Source of the DNA: Arenibacter catalasegens
GTDB lineage: Bacteria > Bacteroidota > Bacteroidia > Flavobacteriales > Flavobacteriaceae
NCBI RefSeq assembly: GCF_002909235.1
Contig: NZ_PHQQ01000007.1
Location: 1-64,000, forward strand
Direction of reading: 5' to 3'
DNA length: 64,000 nucleotides
Numbering within the stretch: the first letter of the stretch is position 1; the number at the start of each line of letters is the position of its first letter. Under the pieces are notes generated by a model. It did no database searches and was not told the DNA's origin. It saw nothing but the letters and a program-made list of their open reading frames with translations. Positions 9,251-17,734 of this stretch are shown here, piece after piece. The position numbers and the translations under genes were made by a program.

Positions 9251-10666
9251 TTATTTAATCCGTTTTTTCAAAAGTACAACATTTTCAACATGATGGGTTT
9301 GCGGAAACATATCCACCGGTTGCACCTTCATTATTTCATAATCTTCCTTCATTAATTCCAAGTCCCTAGCCTGTGTAGCACTGTTACAACTAACATATAC
9401 CACCTTTTCAGGTGCTATGGTCAAAATTTGTTGCACAACGGCTGCGTGCATACCATCTCTCGGCGGATCTGTTATAATGAGGTCGGGCCTTCCATGTGCC
9501 TTAATAAAACTCGGGTTAAAGACGTTCTTCATATCCCCAACAAAGAAATCTACATTGTCTATTTTGTTTCTCTCGGCATTGGTCTTAGCATCGGCAATGG
9601 CTTCAGGAACGGCCTCTATACCTATAACTTTTTTGGCTTTTTTGGCCACAAATTGGGCAATGGTACCTGTACCTGTGTAAAGGTCGTATACCAATTCATT
9701 TCCAGTAAGTCCGGCAAAATCACGTGTTACCTTATAAAGTTCATAGGCTTGGTCGGAATTGGTTTGATAAAAGGATTTGGCATTTATTTTAAATTGTAAG
9801 CCTTCCATTTCCTCAAATATATGATCGCGACCAGAATGGCATATGATTTCTTGGTCATATATAGTGTCATTTTGTTTTTGATTGATGACGTATAACAAGG
9901 AGGTTATCTCCGGAAAGGTCGTTTCTAAATGGGCCATCAACAATTCCCTCTTTTCCAAATGGTCCTCGTAAAATTGGACCATAACCATAATTTCACCTGT
10001 AGAGGATGTGCGTATCATTACGGTCCGAAGCATGCCCCATTGATTTCTTGGATTAAAGAAGGTAAGCCCGTTCGTGATAGCGAAATCCTTTATTTCCAAC
10101 CTAATGGCATTGGAAGGGTCATCTTGTAAATGACATTTTTTAATGTCCAATATTTTATCCCACATACCAGGAATATGAAACCCCAAGGCATTTTTATCCT
10201 CAATCTCCTTACCCGAGTTTATTTCATCCAAGGTCAACCACCTACTGTCCGAAAAGGAAAATTCCATCTTATTTCTATAGAAATATTGTTTTTTAGAGCC
10301 CAAAATGGTATTGGTTGGTGGTAATTCCAAATGACCAATTCTACGAAGATTGTTTTCTACTTCTTTTTGTTTGTAGAATAGCTGATGCTCATAGCCCATA
10401 TCCTGCCATTTACAGCCACCGCAAACTCCAAAATGCTCACAAACGGGAGTAGTCCTTTTGTCCGAAAAAGTATGGAATTTGGTAGCGACCCCTTCAAAAT
10501 AGGCCTTTCGTTTTTTAGTGGTCTCAACGTCCACAACATCACCCGGTACCGTATTGGTCAGGAAAATTACCCTTCCGTCTGGTGCCTTGCCAATTGTTTT
10601 TCCTTTGGCTCCAGCATCTACGACTTCTACATTTTCAAAAACTTGTCTTGTATTCTTTCTGCGCAT
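9251..10666 (-). CDS. rlmD: 23S rRNA (uracil-1939-C5)-methyltransferase
   Basis: A 471-residue TrmA/RlmD-type enzyme. Residues about 10-65 form the TRAM domain. The iron-sulfur cysteines appear as C-x5-C-x2-C in PVCEHFGVCGGCKW, with a fourth Cys in KKCHLQ. The SAM-binding region (YDLYTGTGTIAQF) and the catalytic Cys in VSCNSATQARDL complete the family pattern, along with DPPRDGMH. The enzyme methylates U1939 (or U747 in related forms) of 23S rRNA. It heads the operon with DUF6452 and DUF6048 genes. Confidence 0.9.
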   Translation of the reverse strand: MRRKNTRQVFENVEVVDAGAKGKTIGKAPDGRVIFLTNTVPGDVVDVETTKKRKAYFEGVATKFHTFSDKRTTPVCEHFGVCGGCKWQDMGYEHQLFYKQKEVENNLRRIGHLELPPTNTILGSKKQYFYRNKMEFSFSDSRWLTLDEINSGKEIEDKNALGFHIPGMWDKILDIKKCHLQDDPSNAIRLEIKDFAITNGLTFFNPRNQWGMLRTVMIRTSSTGEIMVMVQFYEDHLEKRELLMAHLETTFPEITSLLYVINQKQNDTIYDQEIICHSGRDHIFEEMEGLQFKINAKSFYQTNSDQAYELYKVTRDFAGLTGNELVYDLYTGTGTIAQFVAKKAKKVIGIEAVPEAIADAKTNAERNKIDNVDFFVGDMKNVFNPSFIKAHGRPDLIITDPPRDGMHAAVVQQILTIAPEKVVYVSCNSATQARDLELMKEDYEIMKVQPVDMFPQTHHVENVVLLKKRIK

Positions 10667-10670
10667 GGCG

Positions 10671-10678
10671 CAAAAATA
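10671..10678 (-). promoter_or_regulatory. -7 box of rlmD operon promoter
   Basis: On the minus strand TATTTTTG ends 4 bases before the rlmD ATG, so the leader is at most a few bases. No TTG is seen at the -33 position. Confidence 0.45.
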
Positions 10679-10892
10679 GGAGAATTTTTTAGGATTTATG
10701 TAGCTTTTTAACAGAGTCTTATTTGTATTTATTAGATTCGTTTGCGCTGTGGTATAAATAAAATGGGAATTGCCTATTAAATGAGTTTTACCTACGGTGG
10801 ATTGCAGGCAAATAAAAGCAGAAGTAATTGAGGTTATAGGCCCTAGGGAATTGATGAATATTGTTATTTTAAGTTTTGATAAATTAGTTACA

Positions 10893-12359
10893 ATGAGAAA
10901 ACTACTTCTATGTCTCTTAATGATGTGTTTTTTTTATGGACCCGCACAAAAAGGAAAATTGGGAAATAAAATTAAAAACAATAAACCCAATGTTCTATTT
11001 ATAATTGCGGATGATCTAACGGCTACAGCGATTTCATCCTATGAAAATCAGGCGTCCAATACCCCGAATATTGATCAATTGGCAGCTAAAGGCACTAGGT
11101 ATACAAGGGCCTATTCCCAATACCCAGTCTGTGGCCCATCAAGAGCTTCCCTTATGTTCGGCTACTATCCCAACGCTACCAATACTTATGGATATGTAAG
11201 TGGAAGGGAAAATGTTGGCCCTTCACGAAAGTCACTTTCACAACTGTTCAAGGATAATGGCTATTATACAGCTCGGGTAAGCAAGATATATCATATGGGA
11301 GTTCCTATAGATATTGAAACGGGTTCTAATGGTCAGGATGACGAGGCCTCGTGGACCGAACGGTTTAATAGTAAGGGTCCAGAATGGACTGCGGAAGGGG
11401 AGGCCGAATTGGTGCAGAATAATCCCTATGGGCTGAAACCAAGAAAAGGAGGTAATGTTATGACCATTGTTAAGGCAGATGGGGATGATTTGGTGCATTC
11501 CGATGGAAAAACTGCTGAAAAGGCTATAGAACTAATTAAAAAGCACAAAAATAATCCCTTCTTTTTAGCAGTAGGATTGGTAAGGCCCCACGTGCCCTTT
11601 GTTGCTCCCAGAAGGTATTTTGAACCTTATCCACATGAGCAAATAGTATTGCCGCCTAAAGTTGAAAACGATTGGGACGATATTCCCGCGCGTGGAATTA
11701 ATTATGTAACCAGTGTAAATGGTGAAATGTCCGAGGAACAAGAAAAAAAGGCAGTAGCTGGGTATTATGCATCCGTATCTTATATGGATGCTCAAGTAGG
11801 AAAGATACTAAAGACATTAAAAGAAGAAGGGTTGGATGAAAATACCATTGTTGTATTTACTTCTGATCACGGTTTTCATCTAGGGGAACACCGTTTTTGG
11901 ATGAAAGTAAGCCTTCATGAGGAATCGGTTAGGGTTCCCTTGGTGATAAAAGTGCCAGGCAAAGCACCGGCAGTATGTAATTCCTTTTCCGAACTTTTAG
12001 ATTTATATCCTACACTCGCAGAATTGGCTGGGATAAAAGCTTCAGAACATTTACAAGGAAAGAGCCTTGTAAAAACATTGGATAATCCTAAAGCCAATGT
12101 GAGGGATTATGCATTTTCGGTGAGTCAGGGAGGTAAGACCTTTCTTTTGCGCAACCACAAATGGGCATACATACAGTACGATGAAGATGCAGGAGCTGGT
12201 ATGGAACTTTTTGATATGGAGAACGATGCCAAACAGTATAATAATCTCGCGCATAACCCTAAATATGCTGTGATAGTGGAGGAAATGCAGAAGACTTTAA
12301 GGGAGAAACTGAAGGAACTTCGCACTAACGATTTGGGTATCCAGTATGGTTCCAAGTAG
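10893..12359 (+). CDS. secreted sulfatase, iduronate-2-sulfatase-like (S1 family)
   Basis: From the ATG at 10893, which begins a clear signal peptide (MRKLLLCLLMMCFF), the protein is 488 residues; an upstream ATG at 10797 would add an implausible 32 residues. Metal-binding PNVLFIIADDL is followed by the sulfatase signature CGPSR with Cys80 as the residue converted to formylglycine. DHGFHLGEHRFWMK gives the further metal and sulfate ligands and resembles S1_7 iduronate-2-sulfatase-like enzymes. It probably removes sulfate esters from algal or animal polysaccharides in the periplasm. A maturase for the Cys-type site must be encoded elsewhere. No polysaccharide utilisation locus surrounds it. 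Confidence 0.9.
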   Translation: MRKLLLCLLMMCFFYGPAQKGKLGNKIKNNKPNVLFIIADDLTATAISSYENQASNTPNIDQLAAKGTRYTRAYSQYPVCGPSRASLMFGYYPNATNTYGYVSGRENVGPSRKSLSQLFKDNGYYTARVSKIYHMGVPIDIETGSNGQDDEASWTERFNSKGPEWTAEGEAELVQNNPYGLKPRKGGNVMTIVKADGDDLVHSDGKTAEKAIELIKKHKNNPFFLAVGLVRPHVPFVAPRRYFEPYPHEQIVLPPKVENDWDDIPARGINYVTSVNGEMSEEQEKKAVAGYYASVSYMDAQVGKILKTLKEEGLDENTIVVFTSDHGFHLGEHRFWMKVSLHEESVRVPLVIKVPGKAPAVCNSFSELLDLYPTLAELAGIKASEHLQGKSLVKTLDNPKANVRDYAFSVSQGGKTFLLRNHKWAYIQYDEDAGAGMELFDMENDAKQYNNLAHNPKYAVIVEEMQKTLREKLKELRTNDLGIQYGSK

Positions 12360-12525
12360 TTAAGCGTACACACTAGTGTGGGTAGGGTATATGGATCCGA
12401 TCCCGAGTTGGAGCATCAAAATTTTTGCTTGTTTATAAATAACCATCATACTTTTACGGCCTTCTGACCAGATTTTTTTTGGGGGACAGAACTGTTGGCC
12501 ATATTGTTAAAATAAATTTAGACCA

Positions 12526-13431
12526 ATGAATTTTCGAAATATATTATTTATAATTATAATAATACCATTATCACTGGTATCCCAAGATAAGCAGGAGAAT
12601 TTTAAAATTCTAACCTACAATATTTGGAATGGCTATGATTGGGGCAAGGATCTGGAAAGAAGGAAAAATATACAAGATTGGGTAGGAGCACAAACTCCAG
12701 ATGTTGTTGCCTTACAAGAGTTATGTTCCTATTCTTCGGAAATGTTAGCGGAAGATGCCAAGGTCTGGGGTCATGATTACTCTGTTTTATTGAAAACAAC
12801 TGGTTATTCTGTTGGCCTTACCTCTAAATATCCCATAGAGGTTGTAGAAAAAATAATGGAAGGTATGCATCACGGTGCGTTGCACTGCAAAACCAATGGA
12901 ATTGATGTTTTGGTAGTTCACCTCCATCCTGGAAGCATTGAACGTAGGAGGGAAGAGGCCATTATAATATCCAATAAATTGAACGAAATAGTCAAAACCA
13001 CTTCTAAATATGTGGTATTGGGAGATTTTAATGCCCATTCACCTTTTGATGCCGATTTGTACGACCCCAAGGGTAAATTATTAACTAGGTTACAGGAATC
13101 TAATAAGGGAAAGGGATTAAACGGCAATATTGTAAATGGAACATTGGATTATGCTGTAATGTCCAAATTTCTTTCATTCCCATTATATGATGTAGTTCAA
13201 AAATTTTCTGCTGGTTTAGCTGAAAGAGGCAGTTTTCCTGGGCAGGTTTTGGCAGAGGTGAATAAGGAAAGTGCTTTACAGCTGGTTTCTCGTCTGGAAC
13301 GGATAGATTACATTTTGGTTTCTCCTGAGTTATCCATAAAATGTTTGGATGCAAAAGTCCACAATGGTTCGGAAAATTGGTTTTTATCCGATCACTATCC
13401 CGTTAGTGCCAATTTTGACCTAAAAGATTGA
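12526..13431 (+). CDS. secreted endonuclease/exonuclease/phosphatase (EEP) family protein
   Basis: This 301-residue protein has an isoleucine-rich signal peptide ending near residue 20. The EEP fold is shown by NIWNG, VVALQEL (metal-binding Glu), HLHPGS, GDFNAH and the final SDHYPVSANF. These give the catalytic Asp, Asn and His residues of Mg2+-dependent phosphoesterases such as DNase I, sphingomyelinase and exonuclease III. Export suggests a nutritional phosphodiesterase or phosphatase role. It may be expressed with the sulfatase 166 bp upstream, but no terminator or promoter is clear. Confidence 0.85.
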   Translation: MNFRNILFIIIIIPLSLVSQDKQENFKILTYNIWNGYDWGKDLERRKNIQDWVGAQTPDVVALQELCSYSSEMLAEDAKVWGHDYSVLLKTTGYSVGLTSKYPIEVVEKIMEGMHHGALHCKTNGIDVLVVHLHPGSIERRREEAIIISNKLNEIVKTTSKYVVLGDFNAHSPFDADLYDPKGKLLTRLQESNKGKGLNGNIVNGTLDYAVMSKFLSFPLYDVVQKFSAGLAERGSFPGQVLAEVNKESALQLVSRLERIDYILVSPELSIKCLDAKVHNGSENWFLSDHYPVSANFDLKD

Positions 13432-13474
13432 AAGCTAGGTGTTCTGTGAGGAAAATCAATTCATAAAATATTTT

Positions 13475-13507
13475 AGCATGCAAATTACAATTCGTAATTT
13501 GCATGCT
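13475..13507. repeat. 14-bp perfect inverted repeat upstream of rocD
   Basis: The arms AGCATGCAAATTAC (13475-13488) and GTAATTTGCATGCT (13494-13507) are exact complements around a 5-base loop. There is no T-run after the second arm, so a simple terminator is not indicated. It lies 69 bases before the rocD start and could be an operator or a leader structure. Confidence 0.6.
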
Positions 13508-13575
13508 CTACAATAGAAGGATGATTTCTCTCCCCAAGAAGGAATTGCTAAAGTTTTATTTAAAATTTAAAAATC

Positions 13576-14856
13576 ATGTCAGTTTTAGAAAAATTAACTT
13601 CTAAGGATGCAATTGCGTTGGAAGAAAAATACGGGGCACATAATTATCATCCGTTACCAGTTGTTTTAAATAGGGGAGAGGGAGTCTTTGTTTGGGATGT
13701 TGAAGGAAAGAAATATTACGATTTTTTATCGGCCTATTCAGCAGTAAATCAGGGGCATTGTCATCCTAAAATTATCAGCGCAATGATGCGGCAAGCGCAA
13801 ACGCTTACCTTGACATCTAGGGCATTCTATAATGATATGTTGGGTAAGTTTGAGAAGTTGGCAACCGAAACCTTTGGTTTTGATAAGTTGTTACCTATGA
13901 ATACAGGTGCGGAAGCAGTGGAAACGGCGCTTAAAATATGCAGAAAATGGGCCTATGAGAAAAAGGGAATTCCGGAAAATCAAGCCCAAATTATCGTCTG
14001 TGAAAATAATTTTCACGGACGTACAACCACTATTATCTCATTTTCCAACGATTCCGTGGCGCACAAAAATTATGGTCCATATACTGAAGGTTTTATCAAA
14101 ATTGAATATGACAATCTAAAGGCCCTACAGGAGGTTTTAGAGAACAATGTAAACATAGCTGGGTTCTTGGTAGAACCCATTCAAGGGGAAGCCGGAGTGT
14201 ATGTGCCGGCGGAAGATTATTTGTCCGAAGCCAAGGAATTATGTAAGAAACATAACGTTCTTTTTATTGCCGATGAAGTACAGACCGGAATAGCCCGGAC
14301 GGGAAAATTATTGGCAACATGTGGCAACTGTAATTGTCCGGATAGGCATTGTAGCGGAACACCTGAAGTGAAAGCGGATTTATTGATTTTAGGAAAAGCC
14401 CTTTCTGGAGGGGTTTACCCAATTTCTGGAGTTCTAGCCAATGATGAAATTATGGATGTTATAACACCTGGTAGCCATGGCAGTACTTTTGGGGGGAATC
14501 CAGTGGCTGCTGCTGTGGGTATAGCTGCCCTCGAGGTAGTAAAGGAAGAAGGGTTGGCAGAAAATGCCTATCTGTTGGGTGAAATTTTCAGGGATGAGCT
14601 CAATAAGTTTATTCCAACATGTAATATTGTGAATGCCGTTAGGGGCAAGGGTTTATTAAATGCCATATTGATAAATGATACAGAAGATAGTTCTACAGCT
14701 TGGGATATTTGTTTGGCTTTAAAGGAGAACGGTCTTTTGGCCAAGCCTACCCATGGAAATATTATAAGGTTTGCCCCTCCTTTGGTAATGGATAAGGAAC
14801 AGCTCCTTGATTGTGTGGGGATAATTATAAAAACATTAAAGAAATTTGAAAAATAA
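13576..14856 (+). CDS. rocD: ornithine--oxo-acid transaminase
   Basis: A 426-residue class III PLP aminotransferase that converts ornithine and 2-oxoglutarate to glutamate semialdehyde. NTGAEAVETALK, FHGRTTTIISFS, EPIQGEAGVYVP, DEVQTGIARTGK and LGKALSGGVYP (with the PLP lysine) match ornithine aminotransferases. An unusual cysteine-rich loop sits between the DEVQTG strand and the PLP lysine: Cys249, Cys252, Cys254, His258 and Cys259. It could bind a metal. The gene stands alone, with a bidirectional terminator behind it. Confidence 0.92.
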   Translation: MSVLEKLTSKDAIALEEKYGAHNYHPLPVVLNRGEGVFVWDVEGKKYYDFLSAYSAVNQGHCHPKIISAMMRQAQTLTLTSRAFYNDMLGKFEKLATETFGFDKLLPMNTGAEAVETALKICRKWAYEKKGIPENQAQIIVCENNFHGRTTTIISFSNDSVAHKNYGPYTEGFIKIEYDNLKALQEVLENNVNIAGFLVEPIQGEAGVYVPAEDYLSEAKELCKKHNVLFIADEVQTGIARTGKLLATCGNCNCPDRHCSGTPEVKADLLILGKALSGGVYPISGVLANDEIMDVITPGSHGSTFGGNPVAAAVGIAALEVVKEEGLAENAYLLGEIFRDELNKFIPTCNIVNAVRGKGLLNAILINDTEDSSTAWDICLALKENGLLAKPTHGNIIRFAPPLVMDKEQLLDCVGIIIKTLKKFEK

Positions 14857-14877
14857 TTTCTTATAATTTTAGTAAAT

Positions 14878-14910
14878 AGCCCGTTATTGTCTTTATAGCG
14901 GGCTTTAGTT
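14878..14910. terminator. bidirectional terminator between rocD and the DUF2752 gene
   Basis: The stem AGCCCGTTAT pairs with ATAGCGGGCT (one G-T pair) around a 6-base loop, followed by TTTAGTTT on the plus strand. The A-rich flank before it can serve the minus strand. Confidence 0.65.
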
Positions 14911-15323
14911 TATCCTGGAGCCAGTAACGTAAAAGGGTAAATGTTTACATTCCTTAAAATTGTAAATAGCGTGATTATAATAAATAGTACTATTGGAGTT
15001 TTGGGATGATAGATAAGATCAGGTAAGGCTTTTTTGTTCTTTAAGGGGGTATAATTGCGAACCCAATGGTAGATGATCAATAAAAATGCGGGAATAAACA
15101 GGATATTATGCCGAGCAACACCTAATAAATTTAAGTGTAGCAAATCATGTAGGGCCCTTTGGCTACCGCAACCCGTGCAATAATAACCTGTGGCAGTTAA
15201 AAATGGACATTTGGGGAAGTAGTTGGAACTAACGGGGTTTATAAAAAAAAATAGGAGCAGTAGTCCAAGGAACACTGCTCCCAAAATCATTATTAATGGT
15301 ATTTTTATTTTTTTAGAAATCAC
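14910..15323 (-). CDS. DUF2752 membrane protein
   Basis: A 137-residue membrane protein with about three spans. It has the DUF2752 signature: CPF-x4-GYYC-TGCGSQRA, a Cys-x2-Cys-Gly-x2-Arg motif right after the first span. The cysteines suggest a metal or disulfide site, but no activity is known for the family. Its start overlaps the end of the CD225-like gene by 11 bp. It is the last gene of a four-gene minus-strand set whose first gene is also a DUF2752 protein. Confidence 0.8.
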   Translation of the reverse strand: MISKKIKIPLIMILGAVFLGLLLLFFFINPVSSNYFPKCPFLTATGYYCTGCGSQRALHDLLHLNLLGVARHNILFIPAFLLIIYHWVRNYTPLKNKKALPDLIYHPKTPIVLFIIITLFTILRNVNIYPFTLLAPG

Positions 15324-15597
15324 CCGAACTCATTAAACCACCTATTATGGCAAAGCCAAAAATAGCGATATATAAAAGCCACAATACACCTGCAATGGCA
15401 ATACCAACAATGGCCCATGTTTTGGCGTTTTTAGAAGCTTTTTCAGCTTGGTCATAATTGCCCAGAGCATATGCCTCATTTACCTTGGCAGCATTTACAA
15501 TACTGACGATGCCAGGAATCAAGCAACAAAATACAGTACTGATAATAGCTAAAACCAAATAGTTGTTCGGTTTGGGTCGGGTTTGATGGTTTTCCAT
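15313..15597 (-). CDS. CD225/dispanin family small membrane protein
   Basis: A 94-residue protein with two membrane spans. The core FCCLIPGIVSIVNAAKVNEA, then ASKNAKTW, matches the CD225/dispanin pattern: paired Cys, Gly-Ile-Val, Ala-Lys-Val and a second Ala-Lys-x-Trp. Eukaryotic members include the IFITM proteins; bacterial ones have no defined role. It lies between a CCC-motif membrane gene (37 bp upstream) and a DUF2752 gene (11-bp overlap). Confidence 0.82.
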   Translation of the reverse strand: MENHQTRPKPNNYLVLAIISTVFCCLIPGIVSIVNAAKVNEAYALGNYDQAEKASKNAKTWAIVGIAIAGVLWLLYIAIFGFAIIGGLMSSGDF

Positions 15598-15634
15598 AAA
15601 ATAGTTTAATAAAATTGTTAGGTTGTAATTATAT

Positions 15635-15973
15635 TTATTGAAGGTTCTGGAAATAATCTTCCATTCTTTCCCTCATAATTTCTTCGTTCTGTAATGCATC
15701 CCAGCCAATAATAGAGATAATCCAAATAAAGAAAATGACCACAAGTATATTTAGTACAATACCTATAATCGATAGCGTTTTTCCTAGCTTAACATTGTTA
15801 TAGCCTTCATAAATAGTGGGGTCTAATGCATAGATGTTGGTTGCCTTGTTGGCTAAAATAAGTCCGATTATTCCAAATATCAAACCAATAATCCCATAGC
15901 AGCAGCAGGTTACTATAGAGATAATTCCAAATACTAAAATCAGCGTTGCGTTCGGTAGTTTTTGTTGTTCCAT
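15635..15973 (-). CDS. CCC-motif (DUF4190-like) membrane protein
   Basis: This 112-residue protein has two to three hydrophobic segments with three adjacent cysteines (23-25) in the first, followed by YGIIGLIFGIIGLILA. This is the pattern of the Bacteroidota 'CCC motif membrane protein' and is related to DUF4190. The C-terminus is charged (EEIMRERMEDYFQ). It is 9 bp from the upstream DUF2752 gene, so co-expression is very likely. No function is known. Confidence 0.72.
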   Translation of the reverse strand: MEQQKLPNATLILVFGIISIVTCCCYGIIGLIFGIIGLILANKATNIYALDPTIYEGYNNVKLGKTLSIIGIVLNILVVIFFIWIISIIGWDALQNEEIMRERMEDYFQNLQ

Positions 15974-15982
15974 AATTCTATT

Positions 15983-16285
15983 TTAATGTATTAGATGGGT
16001 CATCTTGTATATATAACTTATAATGATGATTCCGGCGTTTAGGTATAAAAGATATATTTTAATCTTGAATGAATTTTTAAAATTGAACATTAGAGAGGCG
16101 CCAACAAAACCAACTAACAATATCAGTGTGTAAATGGCGGGATATATCTTTAGTGCGTCAATAAAATTGCCGTCCAATAAATAGGAAATGGAACGTTGAA
16201 TGCCACAACCAGGGCATTCGATACCGAAAATTTGCTTGTTCATACAGGGCAGCATATAATTTTCAAGTTCCAAGAGAATCGCCAT
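15983..16285 (-). CDS. DUF2752 membrane protein, short form
   Basis: A 100-residue protein with the DUF2752 motif GIECPGCGIQRSISYLLDG near residue 22-40 and two further spans. It is shorter than the second DUF2752 protein of the same cluster and lacks its N-terminal anchor. It is the first gene of the four-gene cluster. The duplicated family with dispanin- and CCC-type partners suggests a membrane complex. Confidence 0.78.
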   Translation of the reverse strand: MAILLELENYMLPCMNKQIFGIECPGCGIQRSISYLLDGNFIDALKIYPAIYTLILLVGFVGASLMFNFKNSFKIKIYLLYLNAGIIIISYIYKMTHLIH

Positions 16286-16332
16286 TAGGTTAATTTAAAG
16301 TGCTAATATAATTCTTTACCGAAAATTACTAT

Positions 16333-16340
16333 TATTTTTG
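16333..16340 (+). promoter_or_regulatory. -7 box of the small membrane protein-Smr operon
   Basis: TATTTTTG ends 4 bases before the ATG at 16345, implying a very short leader. No convincing -33 TTG is visible. Confidence 0.45.
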
Positions 16341-16344
16341 GGCA

Positions 16345-16542
16345 ATGAAAACAAAACGGACTTTTTATTTAGTGCTCATCATAGTAGGAGCCGCAATCGC
16401 TGGGTTGGGAGACAATGTAATGGAAGAGGAGTATGCGTTAAGCCTTGGCATTGTCCTTCTAATGTTCGGATTGTACAAGACCACACAGTTATGGAGCAGT
16501 GATAAGTTTGGGCCAGAGGAAAATGACAAAGAGAATAAGTAA
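16345..16542 (+). CDS. small two-span membrane protein of unknown function
   Basis: A 65-residue protein with two hydrophobic segments (about 7-22 and 32-48) and an acidic, lysine-containing tail (GPEENDKENK). Its stop codon shares one base with the Smr gene's ATG, so the two are translationally coupled. I recognise no family. It diverges from the DUF2752 cluster. Confidence 0.65.
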   Translation: MKTKRTFYLVLIIVGAAIAGLGDNVMEEEYALSLGIVLLMFGLYKTTQLWSSDKFGPEENDKENK

Positions 16543-17090
16543 TGGATTTTAAAGTTGGAGATCAAGTAGAGGCCATCGATGATATTATTCAAGGGGTCGT
16601 AGTAAAAATAAATGGCACTCAAATTACTGTAGAAAGTAACGACGGGTTCTTATTGAGTTATACGGCAGCCGAATTATTGAAAATAGCAAGCTCCAATGCT
16701 ATTAAAGTAACCAATTTTGAAGTGGCTAAAATAAAGGCGGAAAAGGAAATACCAAAAAATAGACATCATAAGAAATTAAGACCAAAGGAGCGCAATATAC
16801 CACAGATGGAAGTTGATCTGCATATAAATAAATTGACAGCTTCAACCAAAGGGATGACCAATTTTGAAATGTTGAACCTACAATTGGATACGGCAAAGCG
16901 CCAACTGGATTTCGCTATGCGAAAAAAGATACAAAAAGTTGTTTTTATTCATGGTGTGGGGGAAGGTATTTTAAAGGAAGAGCTATATTTTCTTTTTAAG
17001 CGATACGAAAATGCAAAGTTCTATGACGCTGATTATCAGAAATATGGTATGGGGGCAACAGAAGTATACTTTTTTCAGAATACCCCTTGA
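16542..17090 (+). CDS. Smr domain protein
   Basis: A 182-residue protein. The N-terminal 45 residues form a KOW-like strand pattern (FKVGDQVEAIDDIIQGVVV), and the C-terminal 95 residues form the Smr domain: EVDLHINKL with the DLH motif and VVFIHGVGEGIL with the HGxG motif. Smr domains are nicking nucleases in MutS2 and in RNA surveillance proteins. Proteins of this short form are often labelled MutS-like in Bacteroidota, but no MutS ATPase is present. It is coupled to the preceding small membrane gene. Confidence 0.8.
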   Translation: MDFKVGDQVEAIDDIIQGVVVKINGTQITVESNDGFLLSYTAAELLKIASSNAIKVTNFEVAKIKAEKEIPKNRHHKKLRPKERNIPQMEVDLHINKLTASTKGMTNFEMLNLQLDTAKRQLDFAMRKKIQKVVFIHGVGEGILKEELYFLFKRYENAKFYDADYQKYGMGATEVYFFQNTP

Positions 17091-17600
17091 TTATTCGGTT
17101 GTTACCGTTCCGAAATCATTGATGCTTAAATCGGTAATCCTCTGATTGTTGGAATTGTTAATTAAAGTAATCCCGCTCAACCTTATTGTATGTTCGTAAG
17201 AAGTGTTTTCTCCATCAACTACAGCCGTAGTGGTTATTAGTACAGATCCGCTTTCTGCCTCAATTTCTTCGAGTACCGTAGGTTCCGTTACGGGAATCAC
17301 ATCACAAAAATAGGTTTGGGTTACACTGGCGGAAAAAATGCGATACGTTAGAGTAGTATTGCTAGAAATGGGATATTCAACCTCCCCGGCAGATGCCTCA
17401 TTCTTAAGGGTTCCACTGGCTAAGGTGAGTATTAAGGCTTCACTGTCAACAATTTTAAAGAATAAGGTGGAGCTTGTTGTAACCGTACTGCCACAATATT
17501 GAATATCGCTATCGTCAAAATTTATAGTTTCAATTTGTAAATCCCCGTCATCACAAGAAGTAAGGGCCAAACACAAAAGGAGAATCAAAAGATTTTTCAT
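17091..17600 (-). CDS. lipoprotein of unknown function
   Basis: A 169-residue protein with a textbook lipoprotein signal and Cys16 at the lipobox (LTSC). The body is beta-rich, with Thr, Ser and acidic residues and two cysteines (about 37 and 98) that could form a disulfide. I recognise no named domain. It directly abuts the Smr gene and diverges from the cysteine desulfurase gene. Confidence 0.65.
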   Translation of the reverse strand: MKNLLILLLCLALTSCDDGDLQIETINFDDSDIQYCGSTVTTSSTLFFKIVDSEALILTLASGTLKNEASAGEVEYPISSNTTLTYRIFSASVTQTYFCDVIPVTEPTVLEEIEAESGSVLITTTAVVDGENTSYEHTIRLSGITLINNSNNQRITDLSINDFGTVTTE

Positions 17601-17604
17601 ACCT

Positions 17605-17612
17605 CAAATTTA
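17605..17612 (-). promoter_or_regulatory. -7 box of the lipoprotein gene
   Basis: TAAATTTG on the minus strand stands 4 bases before the ATG at 17600. An inverted repeat at 17630-17643 (AAACCT and AGGTTT, 2-base spacer) lies where the -33 region would be and may be an operator. Confidence 0.4.
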
Positions 17613-17651
17613 ATTGAAATTTAAGTTATAAACCTAGAGGTTTATATGCAT

Positions 17652-17686
17652 TTTGCAGGAAATTAACTTTATTTCAAGTAATTTTG
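17652..17686 (+). promoter_or_regulatory. promoter of the cysteine desulfurase gene
   Basis: TTTG at 17652-17655 and TAATTTTG at 17679-17686 are separated by 23 bases, the spacing expected for the primary Bacteroidota sigma factor. The ATG is 49 bases downstream of the -7 box. Confidence 0.6.
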
Positions 17687-17734
17687 GGGGACTTTCCTAG
17701 AGTTGGGAAAGCTTTTAAATGGATTTATAATTAA

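Noticed and set aside
12369-12380. CACACTAGTGTG palindrome just after the sulfatase stop
   Set aside because: A 12-bp self-complementary stretch without a loop or T-run; it is too short to call a terminator and has no clear target gene.
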